This document shows positions 11,885-22,529 of a DNA stretch of 64,000 bases, one piece after another. The translations under genes were made by a program, and so were the position numbers. The notes below the pieces were generated by a model that saw nothing but the letters and a program-made list of their open reading frames with translations, had not been told where the DNA came from and made no database searches. This DNA comes from Adiantum capillus-veneris (Eukaryota; Streptophyta; Polypodiopsida; Polypodiales; Pteridaceae): contig CM043968.1 of NCBI GenBank assembly GCA_014529385.2, forward strand, positions 4,011,501-4,075,500. Direction: 5' to 3'. The number at the start of each line of letters is the position of its first letter. Position 1 is the stretch's first letter.

Positions 11885-13210
11885 CTTAACACTAGGTTGG
11901 TAATGGGACACTTTTATGTCCTGTTAAGTGACCATTTTCCTTGAATTATGTCAAGAGTTTCAAAATGGATTTTGAGGTGCTATCTGTCTAGAAAGTTGTC
12001 TCATGAGCTGAAAAAAACTCGACATTTTTTTGGAATATCAATTCCATCTTTAACCTTGTCCTTGCACAACATTTCACAACCTAAACTGTGTGAAAAAACG
12101 GGTCCTGTTTTTGGCTTTTTTCAACTTTTTGCAACCATACCCACTCTAGAATTCATGTTTGAGAGGTCTATAATGCTAGAGAACTATCTTTAGTAGTCCT
12201 CAACATGTCCTGATGCTTATAGGGAGAAATAAATGTTAAAGTTGTAAGTTATGACCAAATTACAAAAATTGTCAAATCGTGTTTTTTAGCCAATTTTAGC
12301 TCTTCTATGATTTTTTTGGTGGCTTTCATGATATCCAAATGCAGTTTTGATTTTCTATGTCGCATATTGTAACATAAAGCTAATATTCCTTGAGTTTTGA
12401 GGCACCTAATACCCTATTTTTCATAGTAGACAACGATTGTTGATTTTTTTCATTATAGAAGAAAACGGAACATTCTAGTATATCAAGTATAGCTTTTTCA
12501 ATATTGTTAGTTTCTTGTGACAACTACATGCATTTTGTAGGTAGTAACCATATCTAGTCATAAGGATCAAATTTGGCTAGATATTGAATAGTTTCTATGG
12601 GATTCTACAACTCATAATGTTGAACCCAGTTTTTTCATGTTTGCTGTATTTAGCACTTCATCTTTGTCCCCAAGATTCCCCTTGGTAAGAGATGTATTAT
12701 TCTTTTGATATGCTCCATGGATCCTTATGAACCTAAAGGACAATAGGGAACTAACAAAACATGCATATATTATTTGTATTGAGCGTGGCTATAGAAACTT
12801 TGATGATAGGTTTGCAGAATGGTAAAAATTCAACTTTTTTGTACCTATTTATTTTACAAAAAATAGTGAGTGAGAAGCAATCATATGTTCTGATCACCAA
12901 CCCATTGAAGTTAACTAGGGAATTTATCTCAAGTCGTACAAAACTCCCTAATCTTATTTTTATGCAACAAAGCGTAAGGAATGACTGTTTTGATGAAAAC
13001 GTACTGGTCCATCAACTTTGGAGGCTTGGTGTGACCAAAAGATGAGAAATTTTACAAGTTTCTTATTTTTTCCATGTGTAGTAGGCCTTGAACTATAACC
13101 TCATGAAAGGATTTTACAAAATGAGTGGATCTACTATGGTTTTGGAGGTTTTCTTTAAAACCCTGAAAGGACACTTTTATGTCCTTTTAGGTTACCAACC
13201 TAGTGTTAAG
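11885..13210. mobile_element. Putative non-autonomous DNA transposon with terminal inverted repeats
   Basis: CTTAACACTAGGTTGGTAA at 11885-11903 recurs as its exact reverse complement at 13192-13210. If the CACTAGG part is taken as the true terminus (11889 on the left), both ends are flanked by TTAA. Just inside each end lies 'ggacacttttatgtcc' in the same orientation. The 1.3-kb interior is AT-rich and has no recognisable transposase, so the element would need one in trans. CACTA-like termini would suggest that superfamily, but a TTAA duplication fits piggyBac better; the class is open. Confidence 0.5.
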
Positions 13211-13463
13211 TCTATAACGTTACAAACTAGCTTGTCTCACATTTTTTTTCCACTTTGTGAATCATTAGTGGGGGTTTTGCCATTAGTCGACACCAGCTTG
13301 GGCCAACAGAAGGTCACATGTCACAAATTCAAAAGCGTGTCAATGATACATTGATTTTTCCACCATCGGTTCCACTCAGTTCCTTATGTCACATCGCTCT
13401 TGTGGATGTCTATGGGACTCCCATTGCATCCAAGAGCCGCATAAGGAGCAAAGTCCCCATCGC

Positions 13464-13464
<1 letters not shown>

Positions 13465-13523
<59 letters not shown>
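13465..13523. repeat. (CA)n microsatellite
   Basis: About 58 bases of pure CA. Nothing gene-like is supported from 13524 to 14065; that stretch ends in C-rich and CT-rich sequence into which the copia element inserted. Confidence 0.95.
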
Positions 13524-13524
<1 letters not shown>

Positions 13525-14065
13525 CGTAGCCCTTTAGTCCAACCAACACCATCTACCGTGAGATGATTTTTGCTACTACTTGTCACCTTGTATCTATGAT
13601 TTGGAAGGCTAGATGCTTGCATGTTATTGGGCATATCCCGCAAGTCATGCATTCCAAGAGAAGCTCCTCAAGAACTTTTTGTGCCTTATGAAGTGCACCA
13701 CACTTGGCACATCACCCTCAAAATGTCTGTTGATCTTGAGTTGCTACATGCTGACCTTGAGTTGCACATGCTGACCTTGAGCTATTGAAATGCCACATGC
13801 CTTCAAGGTGAAAGTGTACATGATTGCGTTTGGAGAGATACCTTCTATTTGCATTGCCTGAATTATTTCCTCATACATTTCTCCTTACCTTCCTCCCTCC
13901 CTCTCTCTCTCTGTCATACACACACATAACATGCAAACTGCTCTGCCATTCCTTGCTCACTATTATCCCCGCCGCCTATGGCATATCCTTGCACCCCACC
14001 ACCCCATTGAATTATTGTATCGAACATTTCTCCTTGCCTCCCCCCCCCCCTCTCTCTCTCTCTCT

Positions 14066-14826
14066 TGTTAGGAAATATGACGTAGCTAAATAGATATTTG
14101 AGTAGATTACTTAATGGAGAGAGATAGATTTCACACACAAGAGATTATAGAGTAGATAGAGAGAGAGAGAGAGAGAGAGTACACACGATATACGTGGTTC
14201 ACCCAATGTGGGCTACGTCTATGGGAAAGCAGCCACTCAATGGCTTTAGTACTTCAAAACAAGAAGTAGTTTACAAAGGGATTATACCCTTAATGGAGCT
14301 CCCGCCTTGCTTCACTCTCACCACCTCACACTCACCTTGTTGCATCAACTTCACACTATGAAATGTGTGTAGAAATGGCCTCCTTTTATAGGCCAAAAGG
14401 GTTGTCCTCTCTCATGAGAGGCAGCCATGTGTAGCCACCCTTGTGTAGATAAGTCCAAATTGGACCCTTCAATCTGCCCATGTGTGGCCGCCCTTGAGAA
14501 GACAAGTCCGCTTTTGAATTCGGCCATCGGCCACCGGCCATTGACTTTCGACCACCGGCCACCGGCCAACCGACCGGTTGTTTTTCGACCACTTTCTGGC
14601 CGCTGTCCGACCATAATATTCCTGCGAGGGAAGAAAAAAAAAAGTATCGGGGGCTTCCGCCCCCGAGGCCCCTAAAGTTGCCCCTTATTTTTGGGCGTGA
14701 AAATTTTGGTTTCCGGCGAGTGATTTTCCTTCACGCACGATGGCTTCTCCTCATAGTGGGGGCCTTTTCAAATGTGCGCTTTTACCACAGAAAATTACAA
14801 GGGTAAATCAAGCTCCATACTTAACA
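14066..14826 (-). mobile_element. 3' LTR of copia element
   Basis: On the plus strand it starts TGTTAGGAAATATGACG and ends CCATACTTAACA, giving TG...CA ends with a short inverted repeat. It is a close copy of 19020-19813, which fixes both borders. It contains a (GA)n tract and GC-rich 'ccaccggcc' repeats. The copy at 19020 has an extra 'ggccaccggcc' stretch, explaining 794 against 761 bp. The base run before it (TCTCT) nearly matches that after the other LTR (TCGCT), a probable 5-bp target duplication in a CT tract. Confidence 0.93.
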
Positions 14827-14842
14827 ATCTCCCACTTGGAGA
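14827..14842 (-). other. Polypurine tract of copia element
   Basis: Read on the minus strand this is TCTCCAAGTGGGAGAT, ending next to the 3' LTR. Position and purine content fit the plus-strand primer site of copia elements. Confidence 0.8.
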
Positions 14843-14859
14843 TTGATCTCCAAACCAAA

Positions 14860-15938
14860 CCTGTGACTGCTTTCCATCCTGGCTTCTTATCCTTGAATGT
14901 CGATTGAAGATGAGCAAAAGCTCAACTTCTCCTTGTTGACCACCTTTGTAAACATGTCTGTAGGATTTTCACTTGTATGCACCTTTCATAGCTTTAGCTA
15001 TCCCTCTTCCAAAAGAGTGCGTATGAAGTGAAATCTCACCTCAATGTGCTTTGTCCTTGAATGAAAGGTTGAGTTCTTTGCAAGATGGATAGCGCTTTGG
15101 CTATCACTATACAAGACACAATTGTCTTGTTTGAATCCAAGCTCTTCTAAGAATCAGTGAAGCCACATAATATCTTTGCTTGCCCCTGTCATTGCTACAT
15201 ACTCTGCTTCCGTGGTAGAAAGTGACACCACTTTTTGCAGCTTTGAAGCCCAGCTTACTGCTGTGCCTCCAACCGTGAACACATAGCCAGTAGTGCTCCT
15301 TCGAGTATCTTTGTCACCTGCCATATCTGCATCAGCATACCCTTCTAGAAAAATATCAGTTCCTCCAAAATACAAAGCATTTGTTGTTGTCCCTTTTAGA
15401 TACCTAAGTATCCACTTCACAGCTTGCCAATACTCTTTACCTGGGTTGTCCATGAACCTACTCACAACTCCCACTGCATGTGCAATGTCTGGCCTTATCC
15501 AGACCATAGCATACATTAGAGAACCTATCGCTGCAGCATATGGAACTTTACACATATAGGCTATCTCCTCTTGTGTCTTTGGACACATATTATTTGTTAG
15601 TTTAAAGTGACCACCCAAAGGTGTAGAAACTGGTTTTGCATTTTGCATTGCAAATGTTTCTAGTACCTTTTTGATGTAATCTTCTTGAGATAGCCTTATT
15701 GTCTTCTTCGTCCAGTCCCTTGATATTTTCATACCAAGTATCCTCTTTGCAGCCCTAAATCTTTCATTGAAAAAGATTCAGACAGCTTCTCTTTTAGGTC
15801 TTTGATGTCCTGCATGTTAGCACTTGCAATCAACATGTCATCAACATACAACATTAGGATGATGAATTTCCCCTCTCCCAAATTCTTCGTGTAGACGCAG
15901 TGGTCCGAGTTGCATCTTGTGAATCCATGATCCAACAT
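14860..15938 (-). pseudogene. Copia reverse transcriptase C-terminal part and RNase H
   Basis: From 15938 the frame shows the RT catalytic block MLYVDDMLIASANM. From 15732 it continues with LSQEDYIKKVLETFAM, then the connection GSLMYAMVWIRPDIAHAVG, then RNase H: GYADADMAGDKDTRRSTTGY, SLSTTEAEYVAM, and after a stop at about 15152 the last aspartate block SDSQSAIQLAKN. A frame change near 15730 and the stop at 15152 break it. RT and RNase H motifs themselves are intact in sequence. It follows integrase in copia order (PR-IN-RT-RH). Confidence 0.92.
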
Positions 15939-16019
15939 CCATCAATCAAACTTCAAGTACCATTGTCTTGATGCTTGCTTTAAACCATACAAGCTCTTCT
16001 TTAATCTACAAACCATTTT

Positions 16020-16964
16020 CTACTTACCTTTTACTTCATACCCCTTTGGTTGAAGCATGTAGATTTCCTCCTCTAAGTCACCGTGAGGGATTGCCGTATT
16101 TACATCCATTTGGTCGAGATTTAGATCATGAGCAGCCACAAGGCTTAAGACAAGCCTAATTGAGTTCATTTTTACAACATGAGAAAATATTTCATTGAAT
16201 TCAATACCTTTCTTTTGAGAAAAACCTTTTACCACGAGCCTAGACTTGTACCTTTTCTTCCCACCTTCTTCTTCCTTTACCTTGTACACCCATTTGTTTT
16301 GAAGTGCCCACTTACCTTTAGGCAACTCAACCAACTCCCATGTTTGGTTGCGATGTAGTGAGTCCATCTCCACTTGCATGCTCTTCGTCCATTCTTCTTT
16401 GGATTCATGTTGCATAGATTCTTCGTATGATTCCGGCTCTCCAGAATCTGAGATCAAGAGATGGTTGAAGGAAGGCACAAACCTTTCTGGAGGTCTACTT
16501 GCTCTTGTAGATCTTTGGGGAATAGGTTGAGGCTCCTCATTTGGTTGACATTGTTGCACATTGTCACCATTTGCAGTCCTTGAGTCTTCACCGTCCTCAA
16601 GCTCCATGTACTCATCACCTATTTCTTTTGTTTCTTTTGTTTCTTTTGTTTCCAAGTAATCTTTGTACATATTTTGTTCGTTAAAAATTACATCCCTACT
16701 CCTTAAGATTTTACCATCTTCAGGATTCCATAGGCAATACCCAAAGTCACCTTCTCCATAGCCAATGAAGAAACACTTTTTGGACTTTGCATTTAGCTTT
16801 GATCTTAGGCTTCTATCTATGTGCATGAAAGCCTCACACCCAAACACTTTGAGAAATGCATAATCCATCGGTTTACCTGTCCATACCATCTTCTGGATTC
16901 CATTGGCGATACCCAAAGTCACCTTCTCCATAGCCAATGAAGAAACAATTTTTGGACTTTGCAT
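16020..16964 (-). pseudogene. Copia pol: second copy of duplicated segment, then RT start
   Basis: The frame begins inside the second copy of a 172-bp duplication (see 16720-17063). It runs through the integrase end (AFLKVFGCEAFMHIDRS, FFIGYGEGDFGY), an acidic linker, and the RT entry QVEMDSLHRNQTWELVELPKGK, WVYKVKEEEGGKKRYKSRLVVKGF and LVAAHDLNLDQMDVNTA. Further RT follows at 15938 after another frame change. Normal copia RT has A-F-L-N-G-D-L in place of the AIPHGDLEEEIY seen here, so this block is also altered. Confidence 0.9.
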
Positions 16965-17063
16965 CTAGCTTTGATCTTAGGTTTCTATCTATGTGCATGA
17001 AAGCCTCAAACCCAAACACTTTGAGAAATGCATAATTCACCGGTCTACCTGTCCATGCCTCTT
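16720..17063 (-). repeat. 172-bp tandem duplication within copia pol
   Basis: Two adjacent copies encode near-identical protein (YAFLKVFGFEAFMHIDRN and YAFLKVFGCEAFMHIDRS). Matching words such as 'cctgtcca' (16876 and 17048) and 'ggattc' (16723 and 16895) are 172 bp apart. Because 172 is not a multiple of three, the duplication throws the second copy out of frame. Confidence 0.88.
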
Positions 17064-18147
17064 CTGGAACTCCCCCATCCAATGTCGTTGAGGGTGACCG
17101 ATTGATTAAGTACACAGACGTACTTACAGCTTCCGCCCAAAGCTCAAGCGGTAGGCCTGCATGTAGCCGCATGCTTCGTGCTCGCTCCATGATTGTCCTG
17201 TTCATCCTTTCCGAAATACCATTTTGTTGAGGTGTCCTTGGGGTTGTCCTTTGTCTCCAAATGCCATTGCTAGCACAAAAGCTTTCAAAAGCTTGGCTGC
17301 AATATTCACCTCCATTGTCGGATTTGAGGCATTTAACCTTGGTACATGTTTCATTCTCCACAAAGGCTTTCCACCTATGAAATATGGAAAATACATCGGA
17401 TTTATTCTTCATGACATAAACCCATGTTTTTCTAGTCGCATCGTCTATGAATGTTACATAGTACAATGAGTCACCAAGTGATGGTGTACTTGCAGGACCC
17501 CAAACATCAGAATGAACCAACTCAAGTTTTTTATTTTTTCTTTCATTTCCTGATTTTTGAAATTTTACCCTCTTTTGTTTACCATAAACACAATCTTCAC
17601 AGAACTCTAAGTCCACTTCTTTCAAACCTGGTAGAAGCTTCTTTCTTTGAAGGATTTGCATTTCTTTGGCACTCATATGCCCAAGCCGATAGTGCCACAC
17701 CGCACTATCAACTTCTGTAGTTGCTGCACAAGTTGAAGGTTGCGTGCTAACAGTACACAAGTAAAGTGTACTGACCTTTTCTCCCTTGTCAACCACCAAA
17801 GATCCCTTTGAGATCTTCCAATGTTTGTTTCCGAATGCAATGTTGTGACCTTCATCGTCCAATTGTCCTGTAGAGATCAAATTTTTGCGAAGAGAAGGAA
17901 CATGCCTAACATCTTTAAGCTTCCATTCATTTCCATTAGCAGTTTTGACAGAAACTATACCTTTGCCGACAATCTCACAAGCTTCATCATCTCCCAAGTA
18001 TACATACCCAAAATTACCTTTGGTGTAATCTTGAAAATGTTGCTTGTGTGGTGTCGCATGGAATGAAGCCCCAGAATCTACTATCCATGAATTAGATACA
18101 TTGTCTAATGAGAGCATTAGAGCATCTTGCTCTACTTTACCTGCCAC
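16873..18147 (-). pseudogene. Copia protease and integrase
   Basis: The 424-codon stretch begins at the protease (WIVDSGASFHATPHKQHF; DSGA active site), passes the GAG-pre-integrase domain with its HHCC zinc finger (WHYRLGHMSAKEM ... CEDCVYGKQKRV), and the integrase core with D-D-E positions in VHSDVWGP, KSDNGGEY and PQQNGISERMNR. It ends in YGEGDFGYRQWNPEDGMDR where the 172-bp duplication breaks the frame. Gag lies upstream across a stop at about 18207. The domain sequence is complete, so the break is recent in effect. Confidence 0.93.
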
Positions 18148-18149
18148 AT

Positions 18150-18946
18150 TGGCCTCCGATGTTGGCTTGTTGTCTTGAGACTCAGTCTCCTTCTTCTTCT
18201 TGGACTAGCAATCCTTCTTGACGTGGCCCTTCTTGCCGCAGTTCCAACATTCAAGAATTGACTTTGTGCGTGACTTGCTCCTCTTGAGCGATCACGACCC
18301 TTTTGGTTTTTGAACCTCTCCTTAGGCCTTCCTCTTGTTTCCATTGACAATGCATCACTTGATGATTCTCCTGTGCTTCTCCTTCGTATTTCCTCGCTTA
18401 GGAGAACACCCACAACATCATCAAACTTAAGAGTATTTGTGCCAAAAATAGAATTACTTACAGCCATCACAAGGCTGTCCCAACTATCCGGTAGAGATGA
18501 TAGTATAAGGAGAGCTCACACTTCTCATCGAAATTGATTTTCACCGATCGAAGTCGACTTATGTTTATGTTAAAGTCATTTAGGTGTTCTGCAACTGAAC
18601 CATTCTGTGCCATCTTTAGATTGAACAAGCGCTTCATAAGAAATACCTTATTGGATGCTGATGGTTTCTCGTAGAAGTCGTCAAGTGACTTCATCAAGTC
18701 CTCCGTGGTCTTCATCTCCGAAACATTGAAGGCCACCGTTGACGCAAAGCTTAACCGGATTGTTCCCAGTGCCTTTCAATCAAGGACAATCCATGCTTCA
18801 TCTGCCATCATTGCGGGCTTCTTTGCAAGACCGCCTAGTGGCAGATAGAGGTCCTTTTGGTAGAGATAGTCTTCAATCTGCATCTTCCAATGTTGGTAGT
18901 TTTTGCCATTGAACTTCTCAATCTTGAGCTTCCCTTCCTCCGCCAT
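18150..18946 (-). pseudogene. Copia gag (UBN2 type) with zinc knuckle
   Basis: The start at 18946 gives MAEEGKLKIEKFNGKNY, typical of plant copia Gag. It continues with MKTTEDLMKSLDDFYEKPSASNKVFLMKRLF and a nucleocapsid knuckle ending GKKGHVKKDC. Three lesions are seen: a TGA at about 18776, a one-base frame change near 18490, and TAG directly after the knuckle cysteine at about 18207. The two stops are each one transition from the expected codon (CGA and TGG). Confidence 0.85.
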
Positions 18947-19002
18947 AACTCCCACTCAATTCAAGGAATCCTTTCCTTGAGATAACTTAGCTACGAGCAA
19001 AC

Positions 19003-19019
19003 CTTGCTCTGATACCAGT
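19003..19019 (-). other. Primer binding site of copia element
   Basis: On the minus strand, CTGGTATCAGAGCAAGG follows the 5' LTR end after one base. TGGTATCAGAGC is complementary to the 3' end of plant initiator tRNA-Met, the usual copia primer. It fixes the element's orientation. Confidence 0.93.
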
Positions 19020-19813
19020 TGTTAGGAAATATGACGTAGCTAAATAGATATTTGAGTAGATTACTTAATGGAGAGAGATAGATTTCACACACAAGAGATT
19101 ATAGAGTAGAGAGAGAGAGAGAGTACACACGATATACGTGGTTCGCCCAATGTGGTCTACGTCCACGAGAAAGCAGCCACTCAATGGCTTTAGTACTTCA
19201 AAACAAGAATTAGTTTACAAAGGGATTATACCCTTAATGGAGCTCCCGCCTTGCTTCACTCTCACCACCTCACACTCACCTTGTTGCATCAACTTCACAC
19301 TATGAAATGTGTGTAGAAATGGCCTCCTTTTATCGGCCAAAAGGGCTGCCCTCTCTCATGAGAGGCAGCCATGTGTAGCCACCCTTGTGTAGATAAGTCC
19401 AAATCGGACCCTTCAATCCACCCACGTGTGGCCGCCCTTGAGAAGACAATTTCGCTTTTGAATTCGGCCACCGGCCATTAAATTCGGCCATCGGCCACCG
19501 ACCATTGACTTCCGACTACCGGCCACCGGCCACCGGCCAACCGACCGGTTGTTTTCCGACCACTTTTTGGCCGCCATCCGGCCATAATATTCCGACAAAA
19601 AGGAATATTCCGACGAGGGAAGAAAAAAAAAGGATCGGGGGCTTCCGCCTCCGAGGCCCCTAAAGTTGCCCCTTATTTTTGGGCGTTAAAATTTTGGTTC
19701 CCGGTGAGTGATTTTCCTTCATGCACGATGGCTTCTCCTCATAGTGGGGGCCTTACAAATGTGCGCTTTTACCATAGAAAATGACAAGGGTAAATCAGGC
19801 TCCATACTTAACA
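19020..19813 (-). mobile_element. 5' LTR of copia element
   Basis: Plus-strand ends are TGTTAGGAAATATG and CCATACTTAACA, the same as the LTR at 14066-14826. It adjoins the tRNA-Met primer site. The base string after it (TCGCT) starts a CT microsatellite that also flanks the other LTR, so the whole 5.7-kb element sits within a CT tract. Confidence 0.93.
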
Positions 19814-19816
19814 TCG

Positions 19817-19883
<67 letters not shown>

Positions 19884-20445
19884 CATGCAAACTGCTACAT
19901 TGCCGTGGCATTCCTCTGCCTCCATTCCCACCCCTTGCTATGATACCTGTTGTATGAAACTACACTCCACCCCATTGAATTGCTACCTTGGCTCACCATA
20001 TTGGACTGTCTTAGCTTCTACCTCTCTCTCTCTTTCTTTGTTTCTTTAGAAATCTATTTTTTAACTTTGTATTAAAAATGAAAAAAACCAATTTACGTGG
20101 AAACCGTTGCTAATGCCACGCCCACGTCCACAAAGCCTCTTCTCCTACCCTTACTCGCTTGCAACTGCATGGATTCAACATATGGTCTCTGTGTGTGTGT
20201 GTGTGTGTGTGTTTCTCTAAAAGTCTATTTTTTAATTTTGTATTAAAAATAAGAAAAACCAATTTACATGGCAACCGTTGCTAATGCCATGCCCACAAAG
20301 CCTCTTCTCTTGCTCTTACTCGCTTGCAGCTGCGTGGATTCAACATATGGGATCTCTCTCTCTCTCTCTGTGTTTGCCTCCCTCTGTGTGTATGTGTGTG
20401 TGTGTGTGTGTGTTAGACACACATACACACACACAATGCTTTGAG

Positions 20446-20512
<67 letters not shown>

Positions 20513-20609
20513 CAAGTTCTAATCAAAACTTCAAGCTCAAAATTCAGCATGAGACTACAGTCCACCCCATTGAATTGCTACCTCGGCTCATCATATTGGA
20601 CTGTCTTAG

Positions 20610-20647
<38 letters not shown>

Positions 20648-20790
20648 TTTCTTTAAAAATCTATTTTTTAATTTTGTATTAAAATTTTTAAAAACCAATT
20701 TACGTGGAAACCGTTGCTAATGCCACGCCCACGCCCACAAAGCCTCTTCTCCTACCCTTACTCGCTTGCAACTGCATGGATTCAACATAT

Positions 20791-20831
<41 letters not shown>

Positions 20832-21031
20832 AAAAATCTTTTTTTAAATTTTATATTAAAAATTTTAAAAACCAATTTACATGGCAACTGTTGCTAATGC
20901 CACGCCCACGCCCACAAAGCCTCTTCTCTTGCTCTTACTCGCTTGCAACGGTGTGGATTCAACATATGGGATCTATCTCTCTCTCTATGTCCGCCTCCTT
21001 GTGTGTGTGTGTGTGTGTGTGTGTGTTAGAG

Positions 21032-21062
<31 letters not shown>

Positions 21063-21070
21063 GCTTTGAG

Positions 21071-21115
<45 letters not shown>

Positions 21116-21164
21116 GAAGTTCTGATCAAAACTTCAAGCTCAAAACCAAATTGGAATGTCTTAG

Positions 21165-21204
<40 letters not shown>

Positions 21205-21289
21205 ATCACTTGGTTTGGCGAACTCTCTCTAACACTCTCTCTCTCTCTCTCTCTCTCAACCATCACTTGGTTTGGCGAACTCTCTCTAA

Positions 21290-21344
<55 letters not shown>
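19814..21344. repeat. Higher-order satellite array with embedded microsatellites (left part)
   Basis: The array is built from a ~150-bp module 'ccaatttacatggcaaccgttgc...gattcaacatatgg', present near 20094, 20268, 20702 and 20880. Modules alternate between a 'ggaaacc' type and a 'ggcaacc' type. They are joined by (CT)n, (GT)n and (AC)n tracts, 'aatgctttgagagtct', and 'aagttctgatcaaaacttc'. Blocks repeat at about 600 bp. The last part has two copies of 'caaccatcacttggtttggc' 57 bp apart. No gene is present; the SLSLSL frames are artefacts. Confidence 0.8.
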
Positions 21345-21347
<3 letters not shown>

Positions 21348-21572
21348 GCAGCCGTTTTTTGACCTAGTAGACAGCAGTCCACTCTTTTGATCATAACTTC
21401 TTCATCCGAGCTCCGATTTGGGTGATCTATAGCCTCAATCGAAGAGCACGAAGTCCTCTACGCATTGATGTAAAGACAGAAATTTTCAGAGTTATGGAAG
21501 GCGTTTCTGTAGCAGCATTTCCGAAGTGAACAGGTTCAACAAAATTGATTCTCATCTCCTATTTTACATACA

Positions 21573-22523
21573 ATGTCTTCCGGCACTCGCAAGGGTTCTT
21601 CTTCTTCAACAAGATCCAGAACCATTGTGGAAAGTGATCCAAAATCTCCTAAGTGTGGAGATAGCAACACAACCACCCAACCAACGACATCGGAAACCAT
21701 GATCATGGCGTACTTGGTATCATTGCAAGAGACCGTAAACAAACAAGGCGAAGACTTACGAGCACTTGCAATGGAGAATGGCACACTAAGGGTACTTGTG
21801 GTTGAGAATGAAAATCTCAAGAGGACACTTGAGATGCAAACAACACGTTTGATGCAACTTGAAGAGGAAGTCAAGGAATGTAAACGCTCTCTTGTGGACT
21901 TGAATGCTTTGAAGGAGCGGATGAGCAAAGTAGAGCATGACCATGTATTGAAAGAGGAGAAATTTGACACTATGAGCCGGGATGTATCCGAAATGAAAAA
22001 TGTATGCACAAACAAGTCTTGGGCTGATGTATGTGGTAGCAATGTGGTTTCTAATTCCTCACTCATGCAAGCTATGGTTCAAACAAAGAATGTTGAGAAT
22101 GTGGATGTGGAGGAGTTGAAGGAACGGGAGCGACGTTCCAAGAACATTGTTATTCGTGGAATTCCCGAAGAGAAGTTAGAGACACCTCCTTCTCTTGCCA
22201 TTGTTATTGAAGATTTCTTCAAAACCCACTTTAGCATGTCCGGAGTTATGGTCTATGGAGCACATAGAGTGGGGAAGCAAGGAGCTCTTCGCTCGGGAGA
22301 ACGGCCAATTGTATGCACCATGCCGGATGAGACCAAGCGAAAGATTATCCTTGATAATAGTTGGATCTATTTGAGGGATACAAAATGTTTTGTATGTGAA
22401 GATCGCACTATTAAGCAACAAAATATGCGTCGCAAGGCATATGAGGAAAAGAATAATAAAAACAAGGAGATCTCTCATGAAGAAAATGTGCCCAAGGAGG
22501 AGGTAAGTCTCTCAAGCAAATAG
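21573..22523 (+). CDS. LINE copy 1 ORF1 protein
   Basis: An intact 316-codon frame. Residues 1-40 are Ser/Thr-rich. Residues about 45-150 form a long heptad-type coiled coil (LVSLQETVNKQGEDLRALAM, then LKRTLEMQTTRLMQLEEEV). Residues about 195-275 look like the RNA-recognition-type fold of LINE ORF1p (SKNIVIRGIPEEKLE, ending KRKIILDNSWIYL). The tail is Lys/Glu-rich. No CCHC knuckle is seen. By analogy with L1-type ORF1p it would trimerise and coat the element RNA. It is the only intact long frame among the mobile genes here. ORF2 follows within about 30 bases. Confidence 0.85.
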   Translation: MSSGTRKGSSSSTRSRTIVESDPKSPKCGDSNTTTQPTTSETMIMAYLVSLQETVNKQGEDLRALAMENGTLRVLVVENENLKRTLEMQTTRLMQLEEEVKECKRSLVDLNALKERMSKVEHDHVLKEEKFDTMSRDVSEMKNVCTNKSWADVCGSNVVSNSSLMQAMVQTKNVENVDVEELKERERRSKNIVIRGIPEEKLETPPSLAIVIEDFFKTHFSMSGVMVYGAHRVGKQGALRSGERPIVCTMPDETKRKIILDNSWIYLRDTKCFVCEDRTIKQQNMRRKAYEEKNNKNKEISHEENVPKEEVSLSSK

Positions 22524-22529
22524 GGATGC

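Noticed and set aside
14066-19813. Treating the copia element as functional
   Set aside because: Gag has two stops and a frame change, and pol has the 172-bp duplication, at least one more frame change and a stop in RNase H.
20278-21390. Several 60-134 codon open frames rich in Ser-Leu, Thr-His or Arg-Glu
   Set aside because: They are translations of CT, CA and GA microsatellites. The same holds at 9044-9314, 10024-10128, 31786-32410, 42317-42643 and 43629-44600.
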